Of a DNA stretch of 64,000 bases, positions 9,977 through 20,180 are shown piece after piece. The position numbers were made by a program, and so were the translations under genes. This DNA comes from Craspedostauros australis (lineage: Eukaryota > Bacillariophyta > Bacillariophyceae > Mastogloiales > Achnanthaceae). The notes under the pieces are model-generated. The model ran no database searches and was not told where the DNA came from. It worked only from the letters and a program-made list of their open reading frames with translations. Every line of letters starts with the position of its first letter. Position 1 is the stretch's first letter. The stretch lies in assembly GCA_026770025.1 (NCBI GenBank), contig JAMXDE010000011.1, positions 62,001 through 126,000 of the forward strand, in the 5' to 3' direction.

Positions 9977-11219
9977 GGGAACACGGTAATTTGTCCACTC
10001 ACGACTCCACGAGCTCGTGATTGAGCTGAATCGAGTCGTGCTTTATGACGTAGTTCCCGCCAAGCGCCGAAGTTGCGCGCCGGGCGTGCCTGATCCCGGA
10101 ACGCCGCTCTCGCCCGATTCCCAATCGCGCGCTTGGTTAGTTGTGAGGTTCGCTTGTGCAAACGAGTGTCACTTTCGTGTCGTTTGGCGAACGGGCGTGA
10201 TGCCGAAAACAAGCTTCAGAGTACTGCGACATGTTACATTGTGTCAATTCGGACAAATGTGTTCTTCATTTTTGGACAAGTCACGATTTCGTGTCGCATA
10301 CACATAATATGCTAGCTATTTCGATTATGTATGAATTGTCCTACCGCCAATGAAAAATATTGTGTACAAATATACGTAGAACAAGTACCAAGTTTGGCTT
10401 TGTTTGAATTTTTGTGTCGGGGGACACAGGGGGGACAGAGGGGTACACAGGGGGGACACAGGGGGACAGAGGGGTACACAGGGGGGACACAGGGGGGACA
10501 GAGGGGGGACAGAGGGGGGACATTTTGGAGCTGATCCAACGGCGAAGTTTTGTCTTGTCACGTTGCTTGGGTTTCGTTCCGCAGAAGCCATTCGTCACGC
10601 ATCTGTGCGCATGGCAAACGGCAACCACGATCGTGACGAATGAATCTGCCTGTGTTTGCAATACTTAGTGGCACAAAACGTTCGAATGTCTATGCGACAT
10701 CCCATGGACACAAAGGCTTCGCATCAACTTCCAAGGCTAGTGCATAATGTAGATCACCTGTATTACACAGAAAAGTACAAGCCACATCATACATGTTTGT
10801 CATAGTCTTCACAGCATGCATTTAATTAATCCATAAAATATAGCATCTAATGAAGGGAATAAGTGCCTGATTTAGTTGTAGATATGTGCATTATCCATCT
10901 GTTGCTCCAATTCCTTGCGTTGTGGGTCGTATTCTGACCAAACCTTCATTGGAAAGGATAAACATACTACATTATAACAAGATCAGCGCATTGAGGGCAT
11001 TCCAATGGGTATAATACCAGCTTAAAAACATCTAGATCCGTCTGGAAGAGACACTGGTATCCAAATCTGTGAATCGTGTGATACTGCATGGCATGCATCA
11101 CAATGTACATTCTTCTTCATATCTATGCATTCCACAGACCGTTTGGAGCGATCCAACCAGCCATATCACTCCAATCACACTCCAAAGAGTACATACATAG
11201 AGTGTGGAGTCCTAGATCC
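9977..11219. repeat. Left terminal inverted repeat arm (1,243 bp)
   Basis: This arm is the exact reverse complement of 13748-14990 in all segments checked. It carries the 11-bp G-rich array, an AT-rich middle part and, at its inner edge, part of a degenerate repeat unit. Homology stops abruptly after 11219. No conserved protein is encoded; short frames here mirror those of the right arm. Confidence 0.93.
10419..10531 (+). repeat. G-rich 11-bp minisatellite, left arm
   Basis: About ten tandem units of 10-11 bp with the core GGGGGACACAG, varying to GGGGGACAGAG and GGGTACACAG. Runs of three to six guanines every 10-11 bases could form G-quadruplexes. The array is mirrored unit for unit in the other arm, so its unit order predates or is kept by arm copying. 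Confidence 0.95.
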
Positions 11220-11459
11220 ATCAATTAATGAATACCGCAAGGATTGGATTACCTCTCTGACATCTGTGCCGTCTGCACTTTTCTCCTCCTCCTTTCAATT
11301 TCCCGCCACGCGGAAAGGGAGCACGGACTCCATAGTACGTAGTTGATATGAATATTGACGCTGGGCCTGTGGCCCTCCTTAATCCATCAAACGCTCCCCT
11401 TGTCACTTGGGACCTGCTGCTTTTACCATATCCATCGGCTCGGTGTGCCATAGGCGGCT

Positions 11460-13163
11460 AGCTCCGCGAGCATTCGCGCTGCTTGCTCCAACTAGACCGC
11501 AATTTGTTGCACCGGAGCTGCACTTCCTGGAACTGTTCTGACAATCCTCTTGCTGTTGGTATGGGTGTCTTTGAGGTGAAGCCGGACTGAAGCTGCTTGC
11601 TGTCTTAGAGCCTGCTCCATTTTGGCTTCGGCCGATTCCTCTTGTTGAAATAGTTTTTCATTCCAAAGCTGCCACTGCTCCCATGCGATTTCCCAAATGC
11701 GTTGAATTAAGCGTGTGGACCACTTGTTGGCCGTTCGTTTGGCATCATGCTGACTCAGGAATGTTTCTTGCAAGATGCTCCATTCTTTGGATAGCAATCC
11801 CTTCCGCAGGGCCATGGACCCCACAGATGCCTGACTGCTCACTGCGGATCTCATTCCTGGTCCCATGTCTGTTGGTCGCAGAAAGACTGTGCCGGTGACC
11901 TGACTGCACAGAGCTGAAACCATCGCTTGCGAGACGCCTGGGCTGGTTGTATATCAATTCATCCAGTTGCGGGTGTCAGCCGCAGGCCTTGCCACTGCTC
12001 TCACCCTGGCAGGGTCCTTGCACTCCCAAGAGTGCGCGCTGCTCTCCTGTTCTCCACAACTGGGACATATATCAGAGCTGCGCAGGCCCCACGGTTGCAT
12101 GCATTTTCCTGTCACCGCCTCTCCTGCAATGAGTTTGAATGATATAATCCTTTTGGAATGGTTGGGACCTTGTAACTCCCCTGCAATGGCTTCCCACTGT
12201 ATCTGGTCCCTGCTGCTGAACACCTTTCGCGCCTGAAGAATACCAATCGCCTATCGAGTGGCTTGCTCCCTGATACGTTGTCCTATCCTATGGACGTCAG
12301 CTTGGATTGGCGGTGGAATGACACTCGTTCCCCTCAGATATGGCAGCCGTAAATGCACTCCTCTGACAGGGAAGCGCACACCGCCCCTGCAAGTTGATCT
12401 GCTTCCACGTTGAGGTGGACCCAGTCGTCTAGCTCTGCCCACACCCTGCCGCTGTCTTGGTGCCCTTATATGTGCCGCCCTTGCACCTCAATTGGGAGCT
12501 CATGACTTTGATTATGGACTGCTCTCTGCAGGTCTGCATCTGCGGACCCTGGGGATAAATGCCAATCTTGGCCAAGATCCTTAAGAGCACCCACGGCATC
12601 GCACTCCGGCACAGCTTTGCCGTGGGTGACTTGGCATGCCTTGCATATCACCTCTAGCATGACAAGGACCCGTAAATGCTTGCCAGTTCCACTTGGTGCA
12701 ATTGCATGACTTTGTTGGTGGCCGGTGTGTGGTGGGTTATCCACAGCCTGGCTGCTTCGTCACCATGCTTGGCGTGTATGCCTGTGCCAGCTGCGCTTCT
12801 ACAGGCTGTGACCGATCCGCCACTGCACTCCACGAGCAATCCAGCTCGCATTGCTTCTGTGAATGTGAGTACGTCTCCCATGATATCATGAACCTGGATC
12901 GCCCAAGATTTGGTCTGCGACACTTGGCCGATCAGATCGGGAAACTCCAAGCTTGGCACCTCAGATTGTGCCTGTCCTGGCCCCAAGCTCGGGACGATGA
13001 TACACCCTCTGTATTCATACCCATTGACCACTTCCTGACCCGGTCCAACTGTTCTGTCAGCTGTTGCATAGAGCTGCCGCCCTAGATCTGTCAAGGAAGG
13101 ATCCAATTCTATGAATGCTGATATCATGGATTTCTGCGTGGGACGGGCCTGTGCGGTGGGCAT
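11460..13163 (-). mobile_element. Broken 3' part of a reverse-transcriptase-class retroelement
   Basis: Minus-strand frames in the element interior contain remnants of a retroelement polyprotein. From 5' to 3' there is an RNase H-like part (ECDAVGAL, then a GHQDSG block and DDWVHLNVEADQLAG), a zinc-binding block around CPSCGEQESSAHSWEC, and a helical tail with WSTRLIQRIWEIAWEQW. This looks like the C-terminal half of a LINE-like RT/RNase H protein; the reverse transcriptase core itself is not present here. The piece is broken in several places and is clearly a fossil. It is older than the flanking arms seem to be, so it was probably carried by the long-inverted-repeat element rather than inserted recently. 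Class assignment to LINEs is likely but not certain. Confidence 0.65.
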
Positions 13164-13764
13164 GGCGCTGTACAGTCTTCTACCTATCTATGGATTTGGC
13201 CAGCCTTCTTGAGAGATGCTATCAACCGCACCACTCCAAGTAGATTGCAAAAGCTACAGCCATGAAGTTTGAAATAGTGTATCCATTTGGAAGTGATCCA
13301 ATTCTACGGATAGTGATGTCAGGTGGCGCTGAGCGGTGTCATGACGCGTGAATCACCTGAGCGCATCTCGATACGCCTTCCTGATGCATTCACAGCATCA
13401 AGCTGCATATCCGTGCTCTATGGAGCGTGTTCAGAGTCATCGAAGCATTGGATTGGAATATGGTCGACATGCCATTGGCACATATTCTCAGAACGCTGCA
13501 CAACACGATGATCACCGTTCAGCATTGTGACATACCAGCATCCGTAGACAGCAATCCCTTCATGACAGATCTAAGACTTCAAACTTCACGACCACACCCA
13601 TTTGAGTATATCCGAAGCAAAACGCTTCTTCGAATGCAATAATACCGACATTGTATGTTTGCATATGCTTAGATCGTTGTCTACCATGATGCGTATTGTG
13701 CAGTATTGCGTGATATTAGCATCCATAGAATTGGATCCCTCCTTGACGGATCTAGGACTCCACA
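13081..13764. repeat. Degenerate direct and inverted short repeats
   Basis: A unit containing GGATCCAATTCTATG occurs in several states. It lies in one orientation near 13084-13130 and near 13292-13320, and in the opposite orientation near 13719-13757. A weaker direct copy near 13539-13575 lies 180 bp before the last one. The 13084 and 13719 copies match at roughly nine in ten positions over about 45 bp; the others are more diverged. The inner edge of the right arm falls inside one unit. Confidence 0.65.
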
Positions 13765-14990
13765 CTCTATGTATGTACTCTTTGGAGTGTGATTGGAGTG
13801 ATATGGCTGGTTGGATCGCTCCAAACGGTCTGTGGAATGCATAGATATGAAGAAGAATGTACATTGTGATGCATGCCATGCAGTATCACACGATTCACAG
13901 ATTTGGATACCAGTGTCTCTTCCAGACGGATCTAGATGTTTTTAAGCTGGTATTATACCCATTGGAATGCCCTCAATGCGCTGATCTTGTTATAATGTAG
14001 TATGTTTATCCTTTCCAATGAAGGTTTGGTCAGAATACGACCCACAACGCAAGGAATTGGAGCAACAGATGGATAATGCACATATCTACAACTAAATCAG
14101 GCACTTATTCCCTTCATTAGATGCTATATTTTATGGATTAATTAAATGCATGCTGTGAAGACTATGACAAACATGTATGATGTGGCTTGTACTTTTCTGT
14201 GTAATACAGGTGATCTACATTATGCACTAGCCTTGGAAGTTGATGCGAAGCCTTTGTGTCCATGGGATGTCGCATAGACATTCGAACGTTTTGTGCCACT
14301 AAGTATTGCAAACACAGGCAGATTCATTCGTCACGATCGTGGTTGCCGTTTGCCATGCGCACAGATGCGTGACGAATGGCTTCTGCGGAACGAAACCCAA
14401 GCAACGTGACAAGACAAAACTTCGCCGTTGGATCAGCTCCAAAATGTCCCCCCTCTGTCCCCCCTCTGTCCCCCCTGTGTCCCCCCTGTGTACCCCTCTG
14501 TCCCCCTGTGTCCCCCCTGTGTACCCCTCTGTCCCCCCTGTGTCCCCCGACACAAAAATTCAAACAAAGCCAAACTTGGTACTTGTTCTACGTATATTTG
14601 TACACAATATTTTTCATTGGCGGTAGGACAATTCATACATAATCGAAATAGCTAGCATATTATGTGTATGCGACACGAAATCGTGACTTGTCCAAAAATG
14701 AAGAACACATTTGTCCGAATTGACACAATGTAACATGTCGCAGTACTCTGAAGCTTGTTTTCGGCATCACGCCCGTTCGCCAAACGACACGAAAGTGACA
14801 CTCGTTTGCACAAGCGAACCTCACAACTAACCAAGCGCGCGATTGGGAATCGGGCGAGAGCGGCGTTCCGGGATCAGGCACGCCCGGCGCGCAACTTCGG
14901 CGCTTGGCGGGAACTACGTCATAAAGCACGACTCGATTCAGCTCAATCACGAGCTCGTGGAGTCGTGAGTGGACAAATTACCGTGTTCCC
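13748..14990. repeat. Right terminal inverted repeat arm (1,243 bp)
   Basis: This is the mirror copy of 9977-11219. Its outer end reads CCGTGTTCCC and is followed directly by the CTG target duplication. Confidence 0.93.
14436..14548 (-). repeat. G-rich 11-bp minisatellite, right arm
   Basis: This is the inverted counterpart of the left-arm array, C-rich on the plus strand. It has the same unit number and the same variant order. Confidence 0.95.
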
Positions 14991-14993
14991 CTG
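14991..14993. repeat. Right 3-bp target-site duplication (CTG)
   Basis: CTG directly abuts the right terminal repeat and matches the three bases before the left one. Confidence 0.7.
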
Positions 14994-16173
14994 AGAACGA
15001 GCGCCTATCAAACAGACCCCGAAAGTTGGCTACAATTGGCACGGTTGGCTACAGATTTTGGACCCGTTTTTCCCAACCTCAGACTTGAATCTGGAGAAAG
15101 TCAATCGAATATCTCTTTGCATCTACGTAAACTTAAGAGCCAGGGCTATCCAGGCAAGCGATAACATTATCTTGTTGTTACCACCATCTCGTTGATCTTG
15201 ATGTGTTTGTTGACCCCCTTGGCGCGGTGTTGCATTCGGACGAAGGACAGACCGGGGTGTTGTTGGATATTTTTGGCAACGCGTAGGATTCTCCAGAAGT
15301 TCGTTAGGATCTTGCCTCTTTTCTCAGAGAAATTCGACTCTCCTTCTTTGAAGTCTCCGGACTTAGCGGTCTTTGGCTCAATCTGCACAATAGATATCAT
15401 TTCAAAATCCTCTCTCCGAGGTGGTCGCAACCATGTGGTATATAATGTTTGAGTGCGATGGAATGGAGGTATGCTTGCGTTTAGTGCTCCCTTGTAGGTC
15501 AGAATGATATTTGACCACTCGGATCCCAAATTTCGGAGGTTCGTTTGGAGAATTCTGGTTCCAATGATTGCGTCATCATGACGTCAGCGATGGTTGGATC
15601 AGATGTTTGCAACAACCAGAGCAAGAAAACATGCCAACCAGAAGCCAACAACGTCCTTGAATGATGGGGGGTACTTGACGGATCACATCAGTGCTCACCG
15701 ATAAAGAGAGCAACAGACACCAAACTTCAGTTTTGTATATATAAATGCCATATGATGCTACTATGGAAAGATGAGTACAGGAACACACACACAAGCTAAG
15801 TCCTGAGAGTTTGACTATGGATGATGCTGTTTTTGGCCTGTTTTTGTTCGGGACTTACGTAGAAAGTGTACCACGATCTACACAGCAGTTTTTTTTTGTG
15901 ATCCAATTGTAGCCAACTGTGGGCAACTGTCATAGTCTGGCCGACGTCAGTCTGGCACAGCTGTGTCTGCCTTCTCCACAACAGCAGAACAACCTCATAA
16001 ATCCTCTGTTTCTCCATCTGACACAGACTCTCACGCAACCAGCGCACGTGTCTGGAACACACATCACACAATCACCACAACAAACCCAGTCACGTCCAAT
16101 GTATCGTACATCGTACGCATAGTTGCTCATACACGTGCAAACATCGAAGAACCTCCACATTGAGCTCTTCATC
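14994..16173. other. Intergenic DNA upstream of the sulfotransferase-like gene
   Basis: About 1.2 kb between the mobile element and the next ATG. A minus-strand open frame of up to 120 codons (15529-15167, no ATG at its far end) has no recognised family and is not called. A T-rich run lies near 15889-15897. The final 300 bp or so should include the promoter and leader of the downstream gene. Confidence 0.45.
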
Positions 16174-17907
16174 ATGGATGCCCATTCCGACAGAGTGGAT
16201 GGAGCGACAGGTACACACAAGGGGCTCAACCAGCCGACCCGAAACACTGTCGTCACGCAGCGCCATCATGGCAGCAACACGAATATCTCTGGCCAACGGA
16301 TGAAAAATGACAACAGAATCGAAGGTCGCCAACAACCAAGGAAGCGCCGATCCATCACGATAGCCAAGATGGTGGCGGTACTTGCTGTGGTGGTCGGTTT
16401 CTCTTTGTTCCTGCGATCCTCTGAGATGCAGAGCATGAAGCGGCAGACTTCGTCCTTCGCGATGGATGAGCCACTGACAACAGCCGCTACCGTCGAGATG
16501 GAGGGATCATCTTCGACTGTCAAAGAGATTCAAGCTGACATGCGCACGGGCGTGCCAGGAATGGATACGGAAACGCTTCCGCCGACTGAGAATATTCTCA
16601 AAGAAAGGAAGAACCGGCTGGTGCTTCATTTTGGTCCACCAAAGACAGCCACGACCTCGCTGCAAAAGGACATAGTGGAACTCAGAGAAAAGCAAATCCT
16701 CGCCGAAGACCGCTATTGGGATTCAGGACTACTGTGTTCGAAAGAACCATTTACAGCTGAGCGCCTCGATTTATGTTCTTTGGAGCGCGCATTCCATTGG
16801 AAAGCCATGCGTGACCCATATACGAAGTACAGGAAGCAAATGACAAGTCAGCAGTTGTTGATGAACAATCATGCACGCACAGACGGCACACCCGCAGCAA
16901 CATCAGCGCCGCAGCCGCCCTCGCGATCGCTACCAAAGGTGCCGCCCCGGCTGGTGGAAACACAAAGGCTACTTGATGCAGCAAGGCAACAAAACATCTC
17001 GATGATATTCAGCACCGAGAATCGGGGCTTCAGGTTCAAGTACCCCGCAGCCGGGTTGTTCCAGAGCCCTGATTACTTTGCCAACCTGCGACACCTGCTC
17101 AGAGGCTGGGATGTATCCATTATCGTCACCTACCGACGTGTGTTTGACTGGATGATCAGCACTTCGAAGCAAATATTTGGGATGGAGGTATGGAATAACG
17201 GGTCAGCATCTCAGTGGCCCCGTGAAAATGGCACAATGCATGGAAATGTTTGGTCGTCGATACGAGCATGGATGAACATCAGTTCACACCCGTACAAGGG
17301 TGGCTCCATCACAATGACTGTTGCGGAAGATTACATATTCATAGATGGCATCATCTCATCATGGAAACAAAGTAATTTCCCAATCCAAATCATGAACTTC
17401 CACGACAAACGAGATATCTCGAAGCAGTTCCTCTGCGACATCATCCCGGACGCACCCAGCTCGTGCGAATACCTACAGCAAAGGAAGACGACCACTCACA
17501 GCAATTCCAGGACAATGATCTTTATCATGCTCAACAACATTGTGTTTACCGCAGCGCAACGAGGTATCCTCAGCGAAGCTGTGCAGGTCAACAGTACCAG
17601 GCTGGACAAGGCTACTTGGCTGCAGAACTATTACAAAGACGTCCTGAACAAGACCATGGCAGATCTTCCCTTGGATTGTCCGCCGAATCATGAACTGGAG
17701 GAGCTTCTGGAGATGTCACTTGAGATCGAGAAGAAGTGGATGCCGGAATGGCATGCCTCTCTTGATGGCGAAGTGGCACATCGCGAGGCATTCCGTCGCA
17801 CAGCGTACGTGAAGCGTGAATTCTGCAGTGTGGACAAAGAGCGATTGTTCGAGGGTGTTGTCACGTGGGACGGGCTTTTGGAAAAGCTGAACCGAACATG
17901 GGTGTGA
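16174..17907 (+). CDS. Type II membrane sulfotransferase-like protein
   Basis: The 577-residue product has a short basic cytosolic N-terminus, one membrane anchor at about residues 66-80, and a lumenal catalytic domain, the layout of Golgi carbohydrate sulfotransferases. The PAPS 5'-phosphosulfate-binding loop reads HFGPPKTATTSLQ near residue 151. A second candidate PAPS contact region is IIVTYRRVFDWMISTSKQ in the middle of the domain. The start is ATG 16174, because the open frame extends further upstream only through TTG. The protein would transfer sulfate from PAPS to a glycan or protein; sulfated polysaccharides are common in algal walls, but the acceptor is not visible here. Assignment to the sulfotransferase fold rests mainly on the P-loop and topology, so the exact family is uncertain. 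Confidence 0.75.
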   Translation: MDAHSDRVDGATGTHKGLNQPTRNTVVTQRHHGSNTNISGQRMKNDNRIEGRQQPRKRRSITIAKMVAVLAVVVGFSLFLRSSEMQSMKRQTSSFAMDEPLTTAATVEMEGSSSTVKEIQADMRTGVPGMDTETLPPTENILKERKNRLVLHFGPPKTATTSLQKDIVELREKQILAEDRYWDSGLLCSKEPFTAERLDLCSLERAFHWKAMRDPYTKYRKQMTSQQLLMNNHARTDGTPAATSAPQPPSRSLPKVPPRLVETQRLLDAARQQNISMIFSTENRGFRFKYPAAGLFQSPDYFANLRHLLRGWDVSIIVTYRRVFDWMISTSKQIFGMEVWNNGSASQWPRENGTMHGNVWSSIRAWMNISSHPYKGGSITMTVAEDYIFIDGIISSWKQSNFPIQIMNFHDKRDISKQFLCDIIPDAPSSCEYLQQRKTTTHSNSRTMIFIMLNNIVFTAAQRGILSEAVQVNSTRLDKATWLQNYYKDVLNKTMADLPLDCPPNHELEELLEMSLEIEKKWMPEWHASLDGEVAHREAFRRTAYVKREFCSVDKERLFEGVVTWDGLLEKLNRTWV

Positions 17908-18965
17908 GATGGGAAGCATTATATTGGACAATACAACAACTACGGGTACGAAGAAGAGAGACGTAGATGGAGTGCATAACACACTCGTGCCCTCTGTAGA
18001 GAATAGTATTGCCGTTCAATCAGTCTCCGAGTAGGTCATCTGTCTGTCTCTCTCTCTTTCCGTTCATCATTTCGACCGCACAGGGCAGCCCAATGGTGGG
18101 TTGGACGAAAGTGATCCCAGCCGCGCACGATGTCATTCCAGTCGTGCACTGATCATCCCAGTCGTGCCATTGAACCATCTTGTTCCGAAACAGTACGGCA
18201 TGTGCGCAGCCACGCAGAGAGGTGAAGTGGTTGTCTTCCCAGATCATCCATTTCCCTGAGAGACTGCCTTGAGCGGCTATCATAATCTCAAGCTCCCAGT
18301 TCGGTGGTTACCATCCCATATCATCCACACTGCAAGATGATACCATATGTGTTACATGAAGCAGGCATCATGTGCACTCCAACATGAGCACTGTAAGCAA
18401 ACGTGCAATCGATGCCCAGGAATTGATGCGTGCTGAGTTGCATGGGGAGAAAAATCTCTTCCATTTGGTCCCACCACACTATCAGCAGCTGCCTTGGTAG
18501 TCACCAGCCATTTGCAACCATGATCGCAGCAATTGTTGGCAAGTTCCACTCACAGATACTCTTTGCAACTGCTCATGATGGTGGTGGTGGCTACAATCTC
18601 ACTTGCTATTCATTCCATTGCTCATCCAATGCCTCTCAGAGTCTCTGATAGAACACAGACAACAATGGGTACATACTTTGAGATTGAGAGTGATCAGGTC
18701 CGTCAAATGAAGTAGAATGAAGATTTTGATAGTTGTCAGTGTGCTCTGAGTGGTTAATTGATGTTAGATGGTATGTATGCCATCCCAATTCAGATCTGTT
18801 GAAGTCTGAATTGTGAGCAGATGTAGATGAAATGATGCACATTGGTGCTGAGGCAACATGTGTTGCAACACACAGCAGAGCATGAAGTGCAGAGCATGAA
18901 GATGTTGTCAAGTTTGCAAGACTGAGGAGGTTCATGGCACCTCCAATACCAGCCTTGCTTCTTGG
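17908..18965. other. Gene-poor DNA after the sulfotransferase-like gene
   Basis: No supported gene. A small local repeat of CCCAGTCGTGC-like units lies near 18117-18172. Short frames on both strands resemble no family I recognise; part of the region may be decayed ankyrin-gene DNA continuous with the relic that follows. Confidence 0.4.
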
Positions 18966-19338
18966 AACACCAAGGAGTCAGGAATGGCACCCCTTCAGTT
19001 TGCCTGCAAAGGGTTGTTTAATATGGGTGTAGTGGAGGATATGCTTTGCCTCAGCAAAGCCAACGACAATGTCAGCATCAACCTCCACCTCTCAGAACAC
19101 AATGGATACACGATGTTTCACACTGCTTACGACATTAATTGCAAGGAAATAGTGGAGCGCTTGCTTTGATTTGATGAAAAGCGTCCGACGGTCAACATGC
19201 ATGCCCAATGGACAACAGGATGCATCACATCAGCTGGAATAGAAAGCTCCAATGAGAATTTGACTTCGGATCCTGCACCATCACAACATGAGATGGAGTC
19301 GGCCGACGCGCTCGCTCTATTCGAACCGCCAAACTAGC
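18966..19338 (+). pseudogene. Ankyrin-repeat gene relic
   Basis: One plus-strand frame reads like about two ankyrin repeats: MAPLQFACKG followed by VVEDML, then GYTMFHTAYD followed by KEIVERLL, comparable with the TPLHxA...EVVxLL consensus. A TGA after the second repeat interrupts the frame at about 19167-19169. The same frame then stays open to a TAG at 19338 with a hydrophilic, acidic tail. No intact start, no further repeats and no splice-supported extension were seen. I read this as a decayed host ankyrin gene rather than an active one. Confidence 0.5.
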
Positions 19339-19436
19339 AACGCCGCTTGTGCGTGCAGATTGAGTAATAAATCGCCATGGCGCTTTGACGGCGTAGAGTG
19401 CTCATACTTGCGTTTGTGGATTGGTAGTGTTGTGTG

Positions 19437-19712
19437 ATGTTACTCTGGTCCATGAAGAACAGCATGCCAATGGACATCACCTCCATCCTTCCCACCTTGG
19501 ACAGCACGATTATCTTTGGCGGTTGCACCAGCACCAAAAACACTTGCGGAAATTGCACCACCGCCAACACTCCAAGCGGAGCTGGATGGTGCGTTCTTTA
19601 CGATACTGGTGCGGCATTGCAGGCATGTCAGCCATACGATTGTACTAATAGCAGTAACCCACAAGGATTTGACAACCACAGCTCCAAGTCGACAACAAGA
19701 GGACTGGTTTGA
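19437..19712 (+). CDS. Cys-rich hypothetical fragment, PSI-like
   Basis: A 91-codon frame begins at ATG 19437. Its middle has a spaced cysteine pattern, GGCTSTKNTCGNC then GAGWC and CQPYDC, which is reminiscent of PSI/plexin-type Cys-rich modules (C..C..C...GxGWC...C). Third-position composition looks coding, but there is no signal peptide and the frame ends abruptly, so it could be one exon of a larger gene or a relic like the neighbouring ankyrin piece. Function is unknown. Confidence 0.3.
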   Translation: MLLWSMKNSMPMDITSILPTLDSTIIFGGCTSTKNTCGNCTTANTPSGAGWCVLYDTGAALQACQPYDCTNSSNPQGFDNHSSKSTTRGLV

Positions 19713-20180
19713 ACCAACCATGGCATCTGCACAGATTGCGAAATGGTCAAGATGGCAGCATGAGATTGATGAAAGTCAGTCCGTAAGGCAACGATGGGAT
19801 CTTGTGCCCACTTGGTGAGGCCAGGTTAGCTCGAACCGATCCACAGAAAGGAATCGACTACTGTCTATACTCAAGTCTACCTGGACTTTGCGCGTTCAGT
19901 CAGGTCACGAGAAACATCAGCATCCACAAAGATCCCTCTTTTTGTGCACCACAGAAACACCCCAACAAACCCACAACTTCGTTGAAGGGGTGGCGCTCCG
20001 GAACCAGTTACTGGATCAGCATAACTCCCGCACCGCTCCCCACCGTACTACTATTGGTACTCACACATAAAGCGGAGCAATTGTCCACTTCTCTCTCTTT
20101 GGCGACCTCCCTCAACAAGGCGCGCAACTACCCACCTGCTTGGATCCGACGACCAAATTGAACGCAGTGAGCATTGCAAC
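19713..20180. promoter_or_regulatory. Upstream region of the Obg gene
   Basis: This 468-bp stretch should contain the promoter and leader of the Obg gene. No other gene or repeat was recognised. Confidence 0.45.

Larger units (their letters stand above)
9977..14990. mobile_element. 5.0-kb DNA element with 1.24-kb terminal inverted repeats
   Basis: The two ends are inverted copies of each other. Every paired position adds to 24,967 with no shift, from the termini (GGGAACACGG) inward to 11219/13748. The arms look identical in every stretch compared by eye, which suggests either recent insertion or ongoing arm homogenisation. A 3-bp CTG repeat flanks the element. No transposase was recognised, so it looks non-autonomous; the interior holds a broken retroelement fragment and degenerate short repeats. 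Three-base duplications with G-rich termini occur in PIF/Harbinger-like, CACTA-like and Zator-like transposons, so the superfamily is left open. Confidence 0.85.

Noticed and set aside
10419-10531. CRISPR-like array
   Set aside because: Units are 10-11 bp with no unique spacers and lie in a eukaryotic transposon arm.
10312-10668. Cys/Pro- and Gly/Asp-repeat open frames over the G-rich array, with mirror copies in the right arm
   Set aside because: They arise from the 11-bp tandem repeat being open in several frames at once; there is no start context or family.
9977-14990. Polinton or other virus-like element, considered because of the long inverted ends
   Set aside because: No capsid, DNA polymerase, integrase or packaging ATPase sequence is present, the element is only 5 kb, and the duplication is 3 bp rather than about 6 bp.
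9977-14990. Pure assembly palindrome
   Set aside because: The CTG repeat outside both termini and the non-palindromic 2.5-kb core favour a real insertion; long reads would still be decisive.
15167-15529. 120-codon minus-strand frame next to the mobile element
   Set aside because: It lacks an ATG at its start and matches no family; left as intergenic, although a relic of a gene is possible.
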